The notes under the pieces are model-generated. The model was given only the letters and a program-made list of their open reading frames with translations. It searched no databases and was not told the DNA's origin. A stretch of 64,000 bases of DNA from Sarocladium kiliense (lineage: Eukaryota; Ascomycota; Sordariomycetes; Hypocreales; Sarocladiaceae), in the NCBI GenBank assembly GCA_030734395.1, contig JAUZTG010000015.1, forward strand, positions 558,001 to 622,000, read 5' to 3'. Below are positions 47,393-59,923 of this stretch, one piece after another (position 1 is the first letter of the stretch; every line of letters begins with the position of its first letter). The position numbers and the translations under genes were made by a program.

Positions 47393-49100
47393 ATGGACGG
47401 CGACAAGGGCACTGATGCCCGTCATGACGAGGTCATCCCGCCCAGGATGCTCGCCAGCGAGGCCAGACAAGCCGCCAATGCTGAGCACCAGATGGGCTTC
47501 TGGAAGGCTGTCAAGACGTACCCTCACGCCATCGGCTGGTCAGTCTTGTTGTCCTCAACCCTGATTATGGAAGGCTACGACCTGGCTCTGCTTGGCAACC
47601 TGTATGCTTCCGACAAATTCAACGAGAAGTACGGTGTCTACGTTGCTTCCGAGGATTCATACCGTGTACCAGCCTCGTGGCAGTCGGCTCTGTCCAATGG
47701 AGCTCGAGCCGGAGAGATCATCGGTCTCATCTGGGCTGGTTGGATGGCTGATCGATACGGTTACAAGATGACCACTATTGTGTCACTCATGATGATGATT
47801 GCTTTCATCTTCGTCCTGTTTTTCGCCCCCAATGTGAAAATCCTCGTTCTAGGAGAGGTGCTCTGCGGCAAGTCTGCTTGATTACGATACAATGTTCCGG
47901 GTCTAACTTAACTGAATAGGCATTCCGTGGGGAGCCTTCCAGAGTGTAACACCTGCATACGCCTCCGAAGTCGCCCCTATCTCCCTCAGACCGATGCTGA
48001 CCACCTTCATCAATATGTGCTGGGTGATCGGCCAGTTCTTTGCCGCGGCTGTCAACAAGGGATCCAGTGGAAGGGACGATGAATGGGCTTACCGCATCCC
48101 CTTTGGTGTCCAATGGGTCTGGCCGTTGCCCATTCTTGCTGGCCTTGTATTCGCACCAGAGTGAGCTTACCTCTCCTGGCGATATGGTTTGTCGCTAACA
48201 ATTTTCAGATCCCCCTGGTGGTATGTTCGCAAGGGTCGAAGGGATGAAGCTCGCAAATCTCTTGTGCGCCTCACGTCCCCGAACCAGCCAGGGTTTGACG
48301 TCGACGAGACCATTGCCATGATCGAACACACCAACGAGATGGAAAAACAGATCAAGGAGGGAACCTCCTACCGGGACTGCTTCAAAGGCATCGATCTTCG
48401 GCGTACCGAGATCGTCATTGGCATCTGGCTTGTGCAGACACTCGGTGGGCAGAACCTGATGGGCTACTTTGCCTACTTCCTCAAACAAGCCGGCATGGAC
48501 GCAAGCAACTCATTCTCCCTATCCATGGGCCAATACGCTCTCGGAATGGTGGGCACGGCTTCGTCGTGGTGGTTAATGACGGTGGTCGGACGTCGCAGGA
48601 TCCATTTCAGCGGTCTCTGCTGCCAGTTTCTCATTCTCATCATCGTCGGGTCACTCTCCTTCTCCAGTGAGACGGGTGCTGTCTGGGCTATTGGCGCCAT
48701 GTTGATCGTGTTCACGTTCGTTTACGACTTTACGGTTGGACCCGTGACCTACTCCCTCATCTCAGAACTGTCATCAACACGCCTGAAGGCCAAGACAATC
48801 GTTCTTGCTCGTGCAGCATACAACGCGAGCAACATCTTCGTCAACGTCATGACGAACTACCAGCTCTCATCCACGGACTGGAATTGGGGTGCGCGAACTG
48901 CTTTCTTCTGGGCCGGCAGCTGTCTCCTCTCTGTAATCTGGGTTTTCTTCAGACTTCCGGAGCCAAAGGATCGAACCTATGCTGAGCTTGATATGCTCTT
49001 CGAGCAGCGTGTGCCAGCAAGGAAATTCGCGAAGACTGTCGTGGATCCCTACGAAGGAGTGGATGAGAAGACCGCACAGGTCAAAGCCAGTGAGTCTTAG
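47393..49100 (+). CDS. MFS sugar (alpha-glucoside/maltose-type) transporter
   Basis: Plasma-membrane H+ symporter of the sugar porter family, 535 residues, 12 predicted membrane segments. Exons 47393-47867, 47920-48160 and 48209-49100. The first intron begins GCAAGT rather than GT; only this GC-AG splice restores GEVLCG|IPWGAFQSVTPAYASE. Family marks: GLIWAGWMADRYGYK between TM2 and TM3, FAPESPWWYVRKGRRDEA after TM6, and the central GIWLVQTLGGQNLMGYF. Resembles fungal maltose permeases, and its divergent partner is a maltase. The start MDGDKGTD follows CAAAA. Confidence 0.94.
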
Positions 49101-49214
49101 GATGTCCTACGGTAGCAAGATTTCCAGACATAATGTGCAGTACTACTACAATATGTTGAGAGTATGGAATAATGTGAATAATTCATCTGAAATTGTACCT
49201 GACAATGAACTCTT

Positions 49215-50723
49215 TCATGCCGGTGATTGATCGAGAACCATGCTTGGAATGGCCTGACTTGTATGCTTTTCTAAAAGCTCAATATAAACTGACTCTCCCC
49301 CGGGAAGCCGGCTGATGAGATGCTTCAAGTACACCAACGCATCCTCGGGGAGACTTCCTGTGGTCGGCTCATCTGGGCTAGAAGCCGCCAGGGGTATCCT
49401 TGCCAAAACATCCACCACCGCCGAGGCCACATCGTATATCTTCTCCGTGATTCCGACCCCATGAACCTTGATACTATCAAGGGGTAGGTCGCGTGTCGAA
49501 AGCATCAGGTCCTTGGCTACCTCCACTGGATACTGATATGTGAGGCTGGCCTGTTGTGATTCCTCTGTCAGGTATCCCAGGTGCAGGCGCAGTTGCCATA
49601 TGATGATACGCAACCACAGCTGCGTGACTCTCAAATTCGCCTTCTGTGTATCGTGCAACTCCATCGTCGGTCGCAGCGCCGAATTCACAGCCAACTCAAC
49701 ATAAGCAAGAGATTCCCGTGCTGGCGCAATTGCAAAGGTCTCTCGGTTGAGGAGTGACACGAATGAGGTATCAATTGGTCGGAAAAGAGACGCCAGACTC
49801 CAGAACCCAGCCAAGGAAGGGTCGCTGGTGTCGATTTGTGGCGTCTCAGACGTGATGTGCAAAGTGATAGGCCTCCGGTAGCGAATCGCATGTGAACGCT
49901 CTGATATTAGCAGAACCCAGAACAGCCTATCGGCCAACTCCCTAACTCTTTGATCTCTTTCAGTTTCTCTTCTGAAGAGGAGTAGCAAAGTCGTTGCTTC
50001 TCTGAGGAACAGGAAAGCCTGGCCGTGATGAAATAGTCTCGCCTGACACGCGTAGATGAAGAAGGTAAGCAAACAAAGCTCGAGGCTGGGGTTGACAGTC
50101 CTCGGAAGAGTCTGGTACGTCTCCATGACAGCCGTAAGAAGCCGACGCGCGAAGTCGCTGTTGCTGTCTGGAATAATGCCTTGCCTATGCAGATTTTCCG
50201 GTTCATCGGCTTGAAGGAGAACCTGCGCGCACATCCCGCAAAGTACGCACACTGCTTCCAGGTCTCTCTGTGCTACACCATCGGCTGCGCGCAGCTCTGC
50301 GACATAGTCGGGAGTCAGGATCGGTATAGTTGGGTGTAGACGCTCAAAGAACCGCGCGGTGCAGTAGTCTATGATCATTGGTGACGCCATCCCCATCAGT
50401 CTCGATATTGATGCCTCACTCGAGGTCAGCTGCAGCGGCGACGAGATGCCGGGGAATGAGCCTGGGCCGCGACACTGATCCCCCACCCCCGCGTCAACGC
50501 ATCGCTTGCATGGCCGATACTCGCTGCATCCTCGTCGCAGGCTCTTGCAGCGGTCACATGCCCGTGGGACCTGGAAGCGTTTGGAGGGCCGATCTGGCGT
50601 ATTGTGGTGTTCTGACCTCGGGGATCGTGACCGTCTGTGTTCTGACTGGCCAAAGCCCCGAGGTGACGGTAAGATTGCATCTGGTGATGTGGATGCTTGA
50701 CTTGGTGTCATTATGCGAGACAC
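49215..50723 (-). CDS. Zn2Cys6 transcription factor
   Basis: Nuclear regulator, 502 residues, single exon. The zinc cluster has Cys at 56, 59, 66, 72, 75 and 84 (CX2CX6CX5CX2CX8C), preceded by a Ser/Arg-rich stretch. The middle region (ARFFERLHPTIPILTPDYVAEL, then LFWVLLISERSHAIRYRRPI) is like the fungal-specific TF domain of maltose/xylanase-type regulators. Start at 50723 or the in-frame M at 50711. Adjacent to a maltase/transporter pair, so it may control them (inference). Confidence 0.9.
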   Translation of the reverse strand: MSRIMTPSQASTSPDAILPSPRGFGQSEHRRSRSPRSEHHNTPDRPSKRFQVPRACDRCKSLRRGCSEYRPCKRCVDAGVGDQCRGPGSFPGISSPLQLTSSEASISRLMGMASPMIIDYCTARFFERLHPTIPILTPDYVAELRAADGVAQRDLEAVCVLCGMCAQVLLQADEPENLHRQGIIPDSNSDFARRLLTAVMETYQTLPRTVNPSLELCLLTFFIYACQARLFHHGQAFLFLREATTLLLLFRRETERDQRVRELADRLFWVLLISERSHAIRYRRPITLHITSETPQIDTSDPSLAGFWSLASLFRPIDTSFVSLLNRETFAIAPARESLAYVELAVNSALRPTMELHDTQKANLRVTQLWLRIIIWQLRLHLGYLTEESQQASLTYQYPVEVAKDLMLSTRDLPLDSIKVHGVGITEKIYDVASAVVDVLARIPLAASSPDEPTTGSLPEDALVYLKHLISRLPGGESVYIELLEKHTSQAIPSMVLDQSPA

Positions 50724-51147
50724 AAAATTCGGCGCTGCAACAATAGCATCTCGCTGATCTTCAGCGAGTCTTGTACATACGCGAGAGTGACTGAGAACGC
50801 TATGAGAAGAAGGAACTCACCCGTCCTTGTGAGGCGCGAGTGCAGCCTTGTTGCTAAGCTACCCTGCAGAGCTGCAGAGCTGGCAGGCTTAAAATTGGTG
50901 GTGATTGGACTGCCTATGGCATCACACCCACCATCATGGCTGAAACTGAAATTATCGAATATGGCTGGAGTCAGGAGAAAATCGCGAAGTCAACAGGGTA
51001 CAAAAAAAAAGTTCATTTCTCGACGGTACTCTATTAACGAGATGGGATGTTATCCAGTCCAACGCCATGCCAATGCCAATGCCAATGCCAAAAGAAGGGG
51101 GGAAGAGATCAAGTAGTACAAGTCTCCCCAGTCCAGCCCATCACACT
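50724..51147. other. Intergenic with (ATGCCA)4 microsatellite
   Basis: Promoter side of the regulator at 50723 and 3' side of the ABC gene. Contains four perfect ATGCCA units at 51067-51090. Open frames here have no recognisable product. Confidence 0.6.
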
Positions 51148-54100
51148 TTATTTATGTTTGTTCAGACTCTGCAAGTTGACGAGTTCAGCGTAACGTCCGT
51201 TGGCCTTCATCAACTCCGAGTGATTGCCCTGCTCTACGATCCGTCCTTGGTCGAAAACATAGATTACATCAGCCTTCTGGATTGAGCTCAGGCGATGCGC
51301 CACCGCAACGGTGGTCCTGCCCTTTGCGGCTTTGTCGAGAGCGGCCTGGACAACATGCTCCGACTCAGAGTCCAAAGCTGAGGTAGCTTCGTCAAGAAGA
51401 AGGATCTTTGGTTCGCGCACAAGGGCACGTGCAATCGCAATGCGTTGCTTTTGGCCTCCAGAAAGGAGTGCACCCTTGCTACCGACAACAGTGTTGAAGC
51501 CCTCAGGAAGCGACAAAATGAAATCGTAGATGTTGGCCTCTCGGCACACAGACGCAAGGAATTCATCCGAGATATCAGTGACGGTGGTTCCTAGCAAGAT
51601 GTTCTCCTTGATGGTGCCCTGGTAGAGTGTTGGCTCTTGGCTAACCAGAGCAATGTGTGACCGGTATTCGTTGACGTTGAGCGTGCTGATCTCGTGGCCG
51701 TCAACAAAGATGCCACCAGCAAGGGGATCGTAAAAGCGTTCCAGCAAGGAAATCGTAGTACTCTTGCCGCAACCGGAAGGACCGACCAATGCGACATACT
51801 GGCCTGGGTGTACCGACAAATTCAGTCCGCGAAGCACGGGTTGCTCAGGACGTGTGGGATATCTGAAGTGAACGTTCTGGAACTCGATTGAGCCCTGAAC
51901 GCTGCCGACATTCTCGCCCTCGTCAGACCACGTGTCGATCATGGGCTTCCTGTCAAACAAGGTCTTCAGGGATGACGCAGCATGGTGAGCTTTGCCCATA
52001 TCTGGGGCGAAGGAGAAGATTGTGCCTGCCGATTGGGCACCGAACACGATGGCCATGAAGCACACGAAGAATTGGAACATCGTGTACTCGCCCTTAGCGA
52101 TGAGGGTACCACCGTACCAGAAGCCAAGAGCGAAGCAGAGGAACATGAAGGACTGCGATGCTGCGTAAAGAAGACTTGACTTGAGAACGGACCTCAAGCT
52201 ATCACGTTGTTGCTGCGCAAGCGCATCCTTGTATTGCTGCAAGACATCCTCCTCCCGTGTGAGGGAAGCCACCGTGCGGATAGCAGAGATAGCCTCCGAC
52301 GCGAAAGTCGCTGACGAAGCATACGCCGTCTTTGAGCGCTGCTGGAAGCGTGCCAGCATGTAGAATCGGAAGAAGCCGCAGCCCAACAGGATCGGGATTG
52401 TAGCTGTGCAGACGAGAGCGAGTTTCCAGCCAATGGAGATGGATAGGACGATCGCCGCAATCAAAGTAGTGCTGACACTGAGCAATGCACCGGCGGTGAC
52501 GCCACTCAAGCCAGCGACATGTGTTGTCTCAGTTGACAGGAAAGAAGTCAGGGCACCAGTTGTGTTCTCATCACGATCGAAGAATTCCACATCCTGTCGA
52601 AGGATGGTCCGCAAAGAGCGATCCCGAACACGACGGATCAGACGCTCGGAGCACTTCGCGAAAGCCCAGCCTTGAATGCCGTATCCCAAAAACTGAGAAA
52701 GACCCAGCATCACGAACATGACGCTCCAGAAATCGGAGTCCTTCTTGACCTGATGAGAATTCTCTGGGGTGATAAGGACGGAGAGGGTGGTGATTTCCTT
52801 GGCGAAGAACACCGCAGATGTAGGATTGGCACCACCACAGACAATGGAGAAGATAAGACCAAGCAACATGTATACCCATTCTGGCTTGTTGAAGGACAAA
52901 ATGAGTTTGATCAAGGTCCAGAGACCGTACTCCGGATCCTCGGATGATTGACGGTTGCGGAGGGCGACGCTAGAGAGTGATGCCTGAGTAGTAGACTTCT
53001 CGAGTTTCGACTGTCCTGCAGCATCCTCCGGTGCGGGCTTGTAGCCCTTCTCTTTGGTTGACTGGCGAGTGAGCTGTTGAGTCAGAAGCTTCTCTTCATC
53101 CCTGTCGAGGGCTTCCTCCTCCTCAGCCGTGAGCTCGTTCGCGGCCGCAATGGTTTGGGTATTCACAAGGTCTGCGTAAGCACCTTCCTTTGCCAGAAGT
53201 TCGTCGTGTGTACCTTGCTCAACAATCTGGCCGTCAGCCATGACAACGATGTTGTGAGCGTCCTTGATCGTGGAGAGTCTGTGAGCGATCGCAATGGTGG
53301 TTCGCCCCTGAGAAGCCTTTTCGAGAGCAGCCTGGACAACGCCTTCCGACTTTGTGTCGAGAGCAGAAGTCGCTTCATCGAGCAAAAGAACTATCCACAT
53401 ATTAGCAGGCTTTCTAGAAAAGACCTATAGCACAGACAATGACTTACTTTTCGGATTTGAGACCACAGCACGAGCGATGGCAATGCGCTGCTTCTGACCG
53501 CCAGAGAGGAGGAATCCTCGCTCACCAACATTAGTCTCATAGCCTTCCGGAAGGCCAGATACAAAGTCGTGCGCGTTGGCCATCTTCGCAGCCTCGATGA
53601 CGAGCTCACGCCTCTTCTCCTCCGATGCGTTCTCGAATTCCGTGCCGATCAATCCATGTGCGATGTTACGGAAGATTGTCGTGGCGAACAGTGTAGGCTC
53701 TTGGCTGACCAGAGCGATCTGGCGCCTCAGCCATCTCAAGTTCAGCGTGGTGATGTCGCGGCCATCAAGATAGATAGATCCTCCCACAGGCTCGTAAAAT
53801 CGTTCTACCAGACCAATGATAGTGCTCTTTCCAGATCCAGAAGCACCGACGAGTGCAGTGGTCTTGCCTGCAGGGATGTCGAGGGATACGTCCTTCATGA
53901 CCACAACCTCCGGGCGCGAGGGGTAGATGTGCTTCACATGTTCCAGACGGATGGCTCCCACTGCCGAGTCGGGGATTTCACCTAGGTCATCGGTGGGATC
54001 CAGAGGCGACACTCGGTCGATGGTGTTGTAGATCTTTGCGGAGGCAGCGACAGCGGTGACAAATGCCTGGATGTGGGGAGCAATCTGACCAAGATTGAAG

Positions 54101-55385
54101 GCACCAATCATGACAGCCATCATGACGGTAATGACCCTCGAAAGTTCAACGTCCCCGTCGATGATGAACTTGCTTCCTTGCCAGAATGCGAGGGCATAGT
54201 TCAGGAACAGGATCATCATCATCATTGCAAGCATACCAGCCGTGGTGAACTTTGCCTTGAGACCGGATTTCTCTGCCTTTGCCAAATTCAGGTCGTAAAG
54301 CTTCGCTAGCCGGCTCTGGGTGCCGAAGGCCACGGCGTTTCGAATGGAACCGATGACTTCGTCGGCGAGACTGCCACCTTCGGCATAGCATGCGATAGCT
54401 TCCTTGTTGAACTTCATCATGGGCCGGCTGCTTCCTCCCATGACAAGCAGCAGGGCGAAGAGCGTGGAGAGCAAGATGCAAGTAAGTTTCCAATACCTCG
54501 CAAAGCCTATGTCATAAGAAAATTAGTACTACGCGTAACGAATCAATTGTAGCGAGTCATTTTGTCTAATTGCAACTTACCAATGACGAAGGCAGAAACA
54601 AAGGTCGAGATTCCGGTCAAGGTAAGGCCAATTTTCTCCGAGAGACCTTCTTGAATCATGTTGGTGTCAGCGGTAATACGCGTGGTGACCTCACCAGCGC
54701 CAATCTTGTCGAAAAATCCAATGTTCTGCTTCATGCAGCTCTGCAAGAAATGCTCTCGGATCTTAGCGCTGATGTGTTCACCCGTATCTGGAGCAAGACG
54801 TCAGCACAGAGCACCAGAAACGGCTGTATAGGTGCGGGTCAGTAAGGGTAAGATTTCCACTCTGAACTTACAGATAAATCCTACAGTGGAAATATAGATG
54901 ACAATAAACTCTCCGATAGCGAGGTAGACAAAATAGAGCACATAGTGAGCCATTTCATCGGTGAATTGGCCGTAAGTCATTTGGCCGAGGAAGTACTTCT
55001 GGAACACGCCCTGGAGATTGCCAAAGACAATTGTCATGAGGGGGAAGGCAGCACCGCCTACAATGGCGCAAATGGCAGAGATGAAGATGATCCATAAGTC
55101 CTTGCGCTCGGCGTAGCGGTAGAGAAGCAGGAACCCGGTCTTGACCTGAGGAATGATGGTCTGGCGTTTGAGGACATCAGCCTCATCGGCAGGAAGGTGA
55201 GCGAAGACATCGTCAGGGTTGTCGGCTTGGCGAGGCCGCTCCAGCCTTGTATCGGCCTTCTGAAGTTCAGGTCTCTGATCAATCGATTGACTTTTGCGGG
55301 GAGTCGTGCCGTCTGTGGATTTGCGCCCAGTGGAAGAGCCACCCTTTTCTGAGACGTGCTCAGGCGGTGGTGAGTGGGTAGCCAT
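51148..55385 (-). CDS. ABCB full-size multidrug/peptide exporter (P-glycoprotein type)
   Basis: ATP-driven exporter of the plasma membrane, 1340 residues, arranged TMD1-NBD1-TMD2-NBD2. Exons 55385-54872, 54787-54581, 54506-53448 and 53390-51148; introns of 84, 74 and 57 bp restore VGFIYTGEHISAKIRE, FVIGFARYWKL and SNPKILLLDEATSALD. Walker A at about 465 (GASGSGKST) and in the second half (GPSGCGKST); signature LLSGGQKQR twice; LLLDEATSALD twice. All ATPase motifs look intact. The hydrophilic N terminus before YRYAERKDLW is about 110 residues. Substrate unknown: drug efflux or secondary metabolite export are both possible. Confidence 0.96.
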
Positions 55386-57795
55386 GGCGACAGGCTAGTT
55401 GAAGCCGCCTGACTTCAAAAGTACTATCGCAAGGCCTATACTGAGGCTCAAGTGAACCCGAGGCCAAAGGCCTGTTTGGTGGAGTGCGATGCCAATCGAA
55501 GCCCGTCCTGGCGAGGTTTAATAGCAGCGGGACCGTTGAGGCTGGCCTTGGCAAGACAAAGTCGTGGTGGTGAAGACAGACACCAATGCTCCGTCGGAGT
55601 TTCGTGTGAGCTGCGAGCAAGCGCGCCACAGGTCGAGAACCGGCTTGATGAGGAGGTTTCGAACAAGTCGGCGACCCCTGAGGCAAAGTCTGGAAGGTGA
55701 AAAGGCGGTCGTAGGTCGAGGTTTGCTGTGACACCAAATGCAGACCTAGATGAGAAAGGCAGACTGTTGAACGTTGGAGGCGAAAAGGACGGATGTGGTG
55801 GCAGCACGTTGTACAAATATCAATAAATGCGACACTGGCTGGAGCTCCCCAAATAAGTGTTCGCTGGGGGTACCCCAAGCGGGTGGGTGCCGTATTTCCG
55901 GACTGCCTGTACCTACGTTATGGTGGTGGTGGAGGAGGTTAGCGAGCGGGAGGTGCGAAGCCATACACGCATGCAAGCAAGCGAGCGATGAAGCGGAGAA
56001 AAAAAAGCGAGGGTCCGCACAAGCTCTAGTCAAATGGACGATGCATGGATGACTGCATGGCTAAGAGGCTGAATGCCGTGTCAATCCCGTCATCTATGCC
56101 TGGAGTTTTGCGTGTTTTCAGGCGCCGGAAACATCCACAGACCGGGGCGGGCATTGCTAACGTCCGGGCGATCTATGGAGGGCGGGTGCTGGAGCTGGTC
56201 CCTAGTGGGCTAGAAGTCGCCGAAGCGCTGGACAATTAGAGCCAGGGCCGGTGAACTGAGTCACCGACCGGAGTTGGGATTCAGGGTCTTGCGGATTATC
56301 ATGCAGCCTTGTCAGCAACTACGACTATGATGGGCAAGTGGTGGATGCGAAAAGAGCTGCAAGATTCGTCATCTGGTCGCATTGTCGGTTTGGCACGGGA
56401 TGTGATGCGTTGAATAAATGAGCAAATGGTGACCCTCCTTCTGAATCCCGTGCGAGGCGACGAATGCGAGGCCCCGGAATTGGGCGAATCCCGAGGGACC
56501 TTTGGGTGCTTGCCTGTTTTGCCAGTCAGTCTTGCCTTGCTTGCACACCCAGGCCAGGCACCAGTCAAGCCTTCTCTCTATATCCAGGGTTTCACATGAT
56601 GACGATTTGTACCTTTGTTGTTGGTTGATGCCTCGAGCCTCAGGCAGAAGAGAAACCCTATTGTACCACTCGCGTCTCCTCGTCGCATTCCAAGTCCTAG
56701 ACAACGCGCGCGCGCACACGCATCGATTTGTGTGTCCTACGATTGAGATGACCTGAATACGTATCATCTCGGTCCCGTCGCTATCCCTGTTCTCCCGTCT
56801 TACCCTACCCACTCCGCGCCCCTCAGGCGAAAGCGAACCACCATCCAAACCCCAATCTCGAATCGAATCCCTCTTCCCGGCGTGGCATCTCGGTTCACGG
56901 CGTAATCACACTCCAATCAGTCCAGTCCCACCCACACCCACCACCTTCCCAACTCGGGTTCAGTTACGCCCTATCTGCCTCAAGCCTAACGGACGTCGGA
57001 CTCTTATACCAACCCGACGCTCGCATTCTCCCTAAAGCCCGCGAGTGGGATTTTGCCAACGGTGCCATGTCACAGACTTTCGTAAGGTAAGGTCATTTTG
57101 TCTGAAGACCAACCGAGTCTGCCTAAAATTTCACTTGTATGAGGCGATGACCGATGTGAGAGTGACGATTCCATTGCTGCTTGGTGCCTTCAAGCAAACA
57201 CAACCGCATCGGGAACATCCCGTCGCGCTCTTGGCCATCAGCCTTAGCATCCACCAAAAAACACGCGTATTGTGGCGCCACACCCTGGTCTCAATCTCTC
57301 TCGGGTTGGTTTCGAATTCCGTTTCCACGCAAACACTCTTCCGCTCTGAACTGTCCGGTGAGTCAACTAGGCCTACTATCGCAACAACCAATAACAATCC
57401 ATTCAATTCACTGTCTCTCATGGCTCGGCGACATTGGATACCAGGCCGTGATACGAGCATTGACAAATCGTATCATCAGCTGTTATTTCTGCACTCACCA
57501 TCTGTGCACAGGCAATGCTTAATGTTCTCGCTGTTCGCTACTTGGACACGCCTGTAGTCTTCGTGATGCTTCATCTTCCTGTAACAAGACCAGCATCGTA
57601 TTCTAGCTATGGGGATGGACGCCAAGTCCAATTACCACATATCAAGTTGCAATCCTCAGCCGTTCGTTTCTCGCGCCTCATGGTGCATTTTACGATAACA
57701 CTTCAATACTATCGTACCAGCGTGATTTTGCACTATGCCTCGAACCAGGAGGTCCGGCGTCCAACTCCGCCACCACTCTCCGAAGATCGCCATCT
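55386..57795. other. Long intergenic region, no gene supported
   Basis: About 2.4 kb between the ABC start and the chitinase stop, so mostly ABC promoter. Open frames up to 170 codons (57045-57557 +) are low in complexity, lack family resemblance and have no splice-supported neighbours. A (CG)n run of about 12 nt occurs near 56706. Confidence 0.5.
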
Positions 57796-59106
57796 CTACC
57801 GGTGCGACAGCTGCCGAACCCCGTCCTGCATAGCCTTGAGATGGCTCCAGTCATGGCTGTCTTGTGCCAGACTCCACGCAAACACTCCTCCAAGGCCCCG
57901 GCTCTTAACAATTTCCGTGAACTTGCGTGTAATCAGTGCTGGCGTGTCCCATGTCCAGAACAGTCGTGATTCGGCATCCCAGTACCATTGGCCACCGTTC
58001 TGTTCATCCGTTACCCCTTGCTCCATGGCTGTCGAGAACGACGGCGGTACTCCCCATGCGCCCTGATAATTGGCCTCCTCGAAGGTCACAGCCCCTGACA
58101 AGCCTGTATCTGAACCATCAGCCGCCTCGAGGAGTTCTGTCGGACACCCAATGGGGCGTGTGCATTCAATACCCTCCGCCGTGGTAAAATACTTGGCGTA
58201 GAAAGCAAAGCCAAGGCTCATTTTAGCGGCATCGATCCCTCGCTCGATGTAAGTGTCGATTGCAAACACAGAGCCGGCGATACCAGTGTGATGGCGCGTA
58301 CGATTCATACGTCGATTCATTAAATCGTAAGTCATGACCTGGAGAGCCTTTTTATCAGCTAAATGCAGTACTTGGATATCACATCAAACACCTACATTGA
58401 CGTGATCAACGATCTCGTTTATCTTGGGCGTTTGCTCAGCCGTAAAAGCGATCATGTCCACCCGACGGCCTGGGACAGCAATGGAAAGCTCCTTCTCCCC
58501 AATGGCCGCCTTGATCTTCGACAAAAAGGGGGGAAACGCGGCAATCTCGAAAGCCCGGGCTGAATTGGGCACTTGCTTCCAGTCGGCACCGTTGCCACCG
58601 GGATATTCGTAATCAATGTCTGTCTCAGCATGCGTCAGTAACACCGCAGGCTGCGTGATAGTCAGACCACCGTACCAACGCAGTCATAGCCAAGGCGGTC
58701 AAGCTCGTTTGAAAGATTCGTAGCAAAGGTCTGCTGTGTCTGATCCGTCGCCATTGCTGTCGTGAAGCCTGCATTGTCTCCCCACCCCCCAACAGCCATA
58801 CACACCTTGGTGCCCGCCTCAAATAGCTGCCGCACTTGATCCAAGGGTATGAACGGCGTGTATTGACCGCCCCAGTTGAAGAGCACAGACTCGACAAATG
58901 CAGTCGTAACATGTGTTACCCCAGCTGTGGTAGCTTTGTCCGGCAGGCTCGCAGTGTGCCACCTTTACAGTGGTATTAGCAAATCGATTGTATGTTGGTA
59001 AAGACCTGCTGCCAACGTACTGGTCAAAGTACATGTTGTACCTTGGAGTTGCCTCCACGGCGCCAGCTATGGCCACAGAAAACCATATAATCGTTGAAAG
59101 TCTCAT
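57796..59106 (-). CDS. Secreted GH18 chitinase
   Basis: Endochitinase of glycoside hydrolase family 18, 379 residues. Exons 59106-59021, 58962-58676, 58619-58396 and 58338-57796. The signal peptide is MRLSTIIWFSVAIAGAVEA, followed by TPRYNMYFDQWH. Junctions give FDQ|WHTASLPDK, YDCV|DIDYE and DHVN|VMTYDLM. The catalytic DxxDxDxE motif is GYDCVDIDYE with the acid Glu at its end; SxGG-like AVGGWGD, MTYDLM and the C-terminal GVFAWSLAQD Trp are present. No chitin-binding or GPI region is visible, so it is a catalytic-domain-only enzyme, either for cell-wall turnover or for attacking other fungi or arthropods. Confidence 0.94.
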
Positions 59107-59923
59107 CCTGACGTTGATCAGAGTCAGCGCGTTCCCTGACGATGCAGTCCTTCGACGAAGTCTTGGAGATAGAGTCAAAGCTTGGCCCGGATATGTCACA
59201 GTTGCTAAGTTTCCAACCTGCTGATCCGACTTTGTTTTATACCTGCACAGTGTCGGTTCTGAATGGGCGACCGTGATGAAATGTTTGCCAGGTGCAGACA
59301 TTCCACCGCCATTCTGCTCCTTCGTCCTGAATCGGCTCCGCCTGATCGTGCCTGCCGCGTTCCAGATATGGAGCGACGAGCTCTGTCGAGCCGCTGCTAC
59401 CTGTCACGTTGACCCTGTAAGGATGCAGGAGTATCAGGTCCGCGGATGAGCAACTGCAGTGCGTAAGACAGTTGGTAGCACCTGGGAACACCGAAACGGC
59501 TTGTTCCATTGCGAGTAACACAGCCCCTGTCGTAGTCTACACATGTGCCCGACGTAAATCCGAATCAGGATGAAGACAAGAACTTCCTGGATTCTGTGAT
59601 TACTAGAGTACTGTACTCAACTACAGCCATGTGGAGCAGCTGAGCCGAGAGTGGCTGACACTCAGACCTGTTGTTGATTTACAACCACAAGGAATTAAGA
59701 GCCGAGACACAAGAGCCTGAGCGAGATGATTGCAAGTTTTCTCGAATTATGACTTCGTTTTCTTCGTTGAGTGACAGGGGATATCGACGCTGTGATCATT
59801 CTAAGGATGCTTGCTTCACCAGACCTCCTCCATATATGCCTAGTCGTTCACGGTCATAAATCCCTTTTCCATTCCTCCCTCCATCACACGTATCCAGAAT
59901 CATCATATCGTGGGTGAGTTGAA
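59107..59923. promoter_or_regulatory. Chitinase upstream region
   Basis: 817 bp between the chitinase start and the end of the RasGAP gene, both on the minus strand. It should contain the chitinase promoter. No gene or clear motif is seen. Confidence 0.45.

Noticed and set aside
56700..56725. CG/CA-rich run as Z-DNA or a regulatory element
   Set aside because: A short simple-sequence tract with no other support.
57045..57557. A 170-codon plus-strand open frame as a gene
   Set aside because: No recognisable domain, mixed low-complexity composition, and it overlaps the promoter and 3' regions of flanking genes without splice or start context support.
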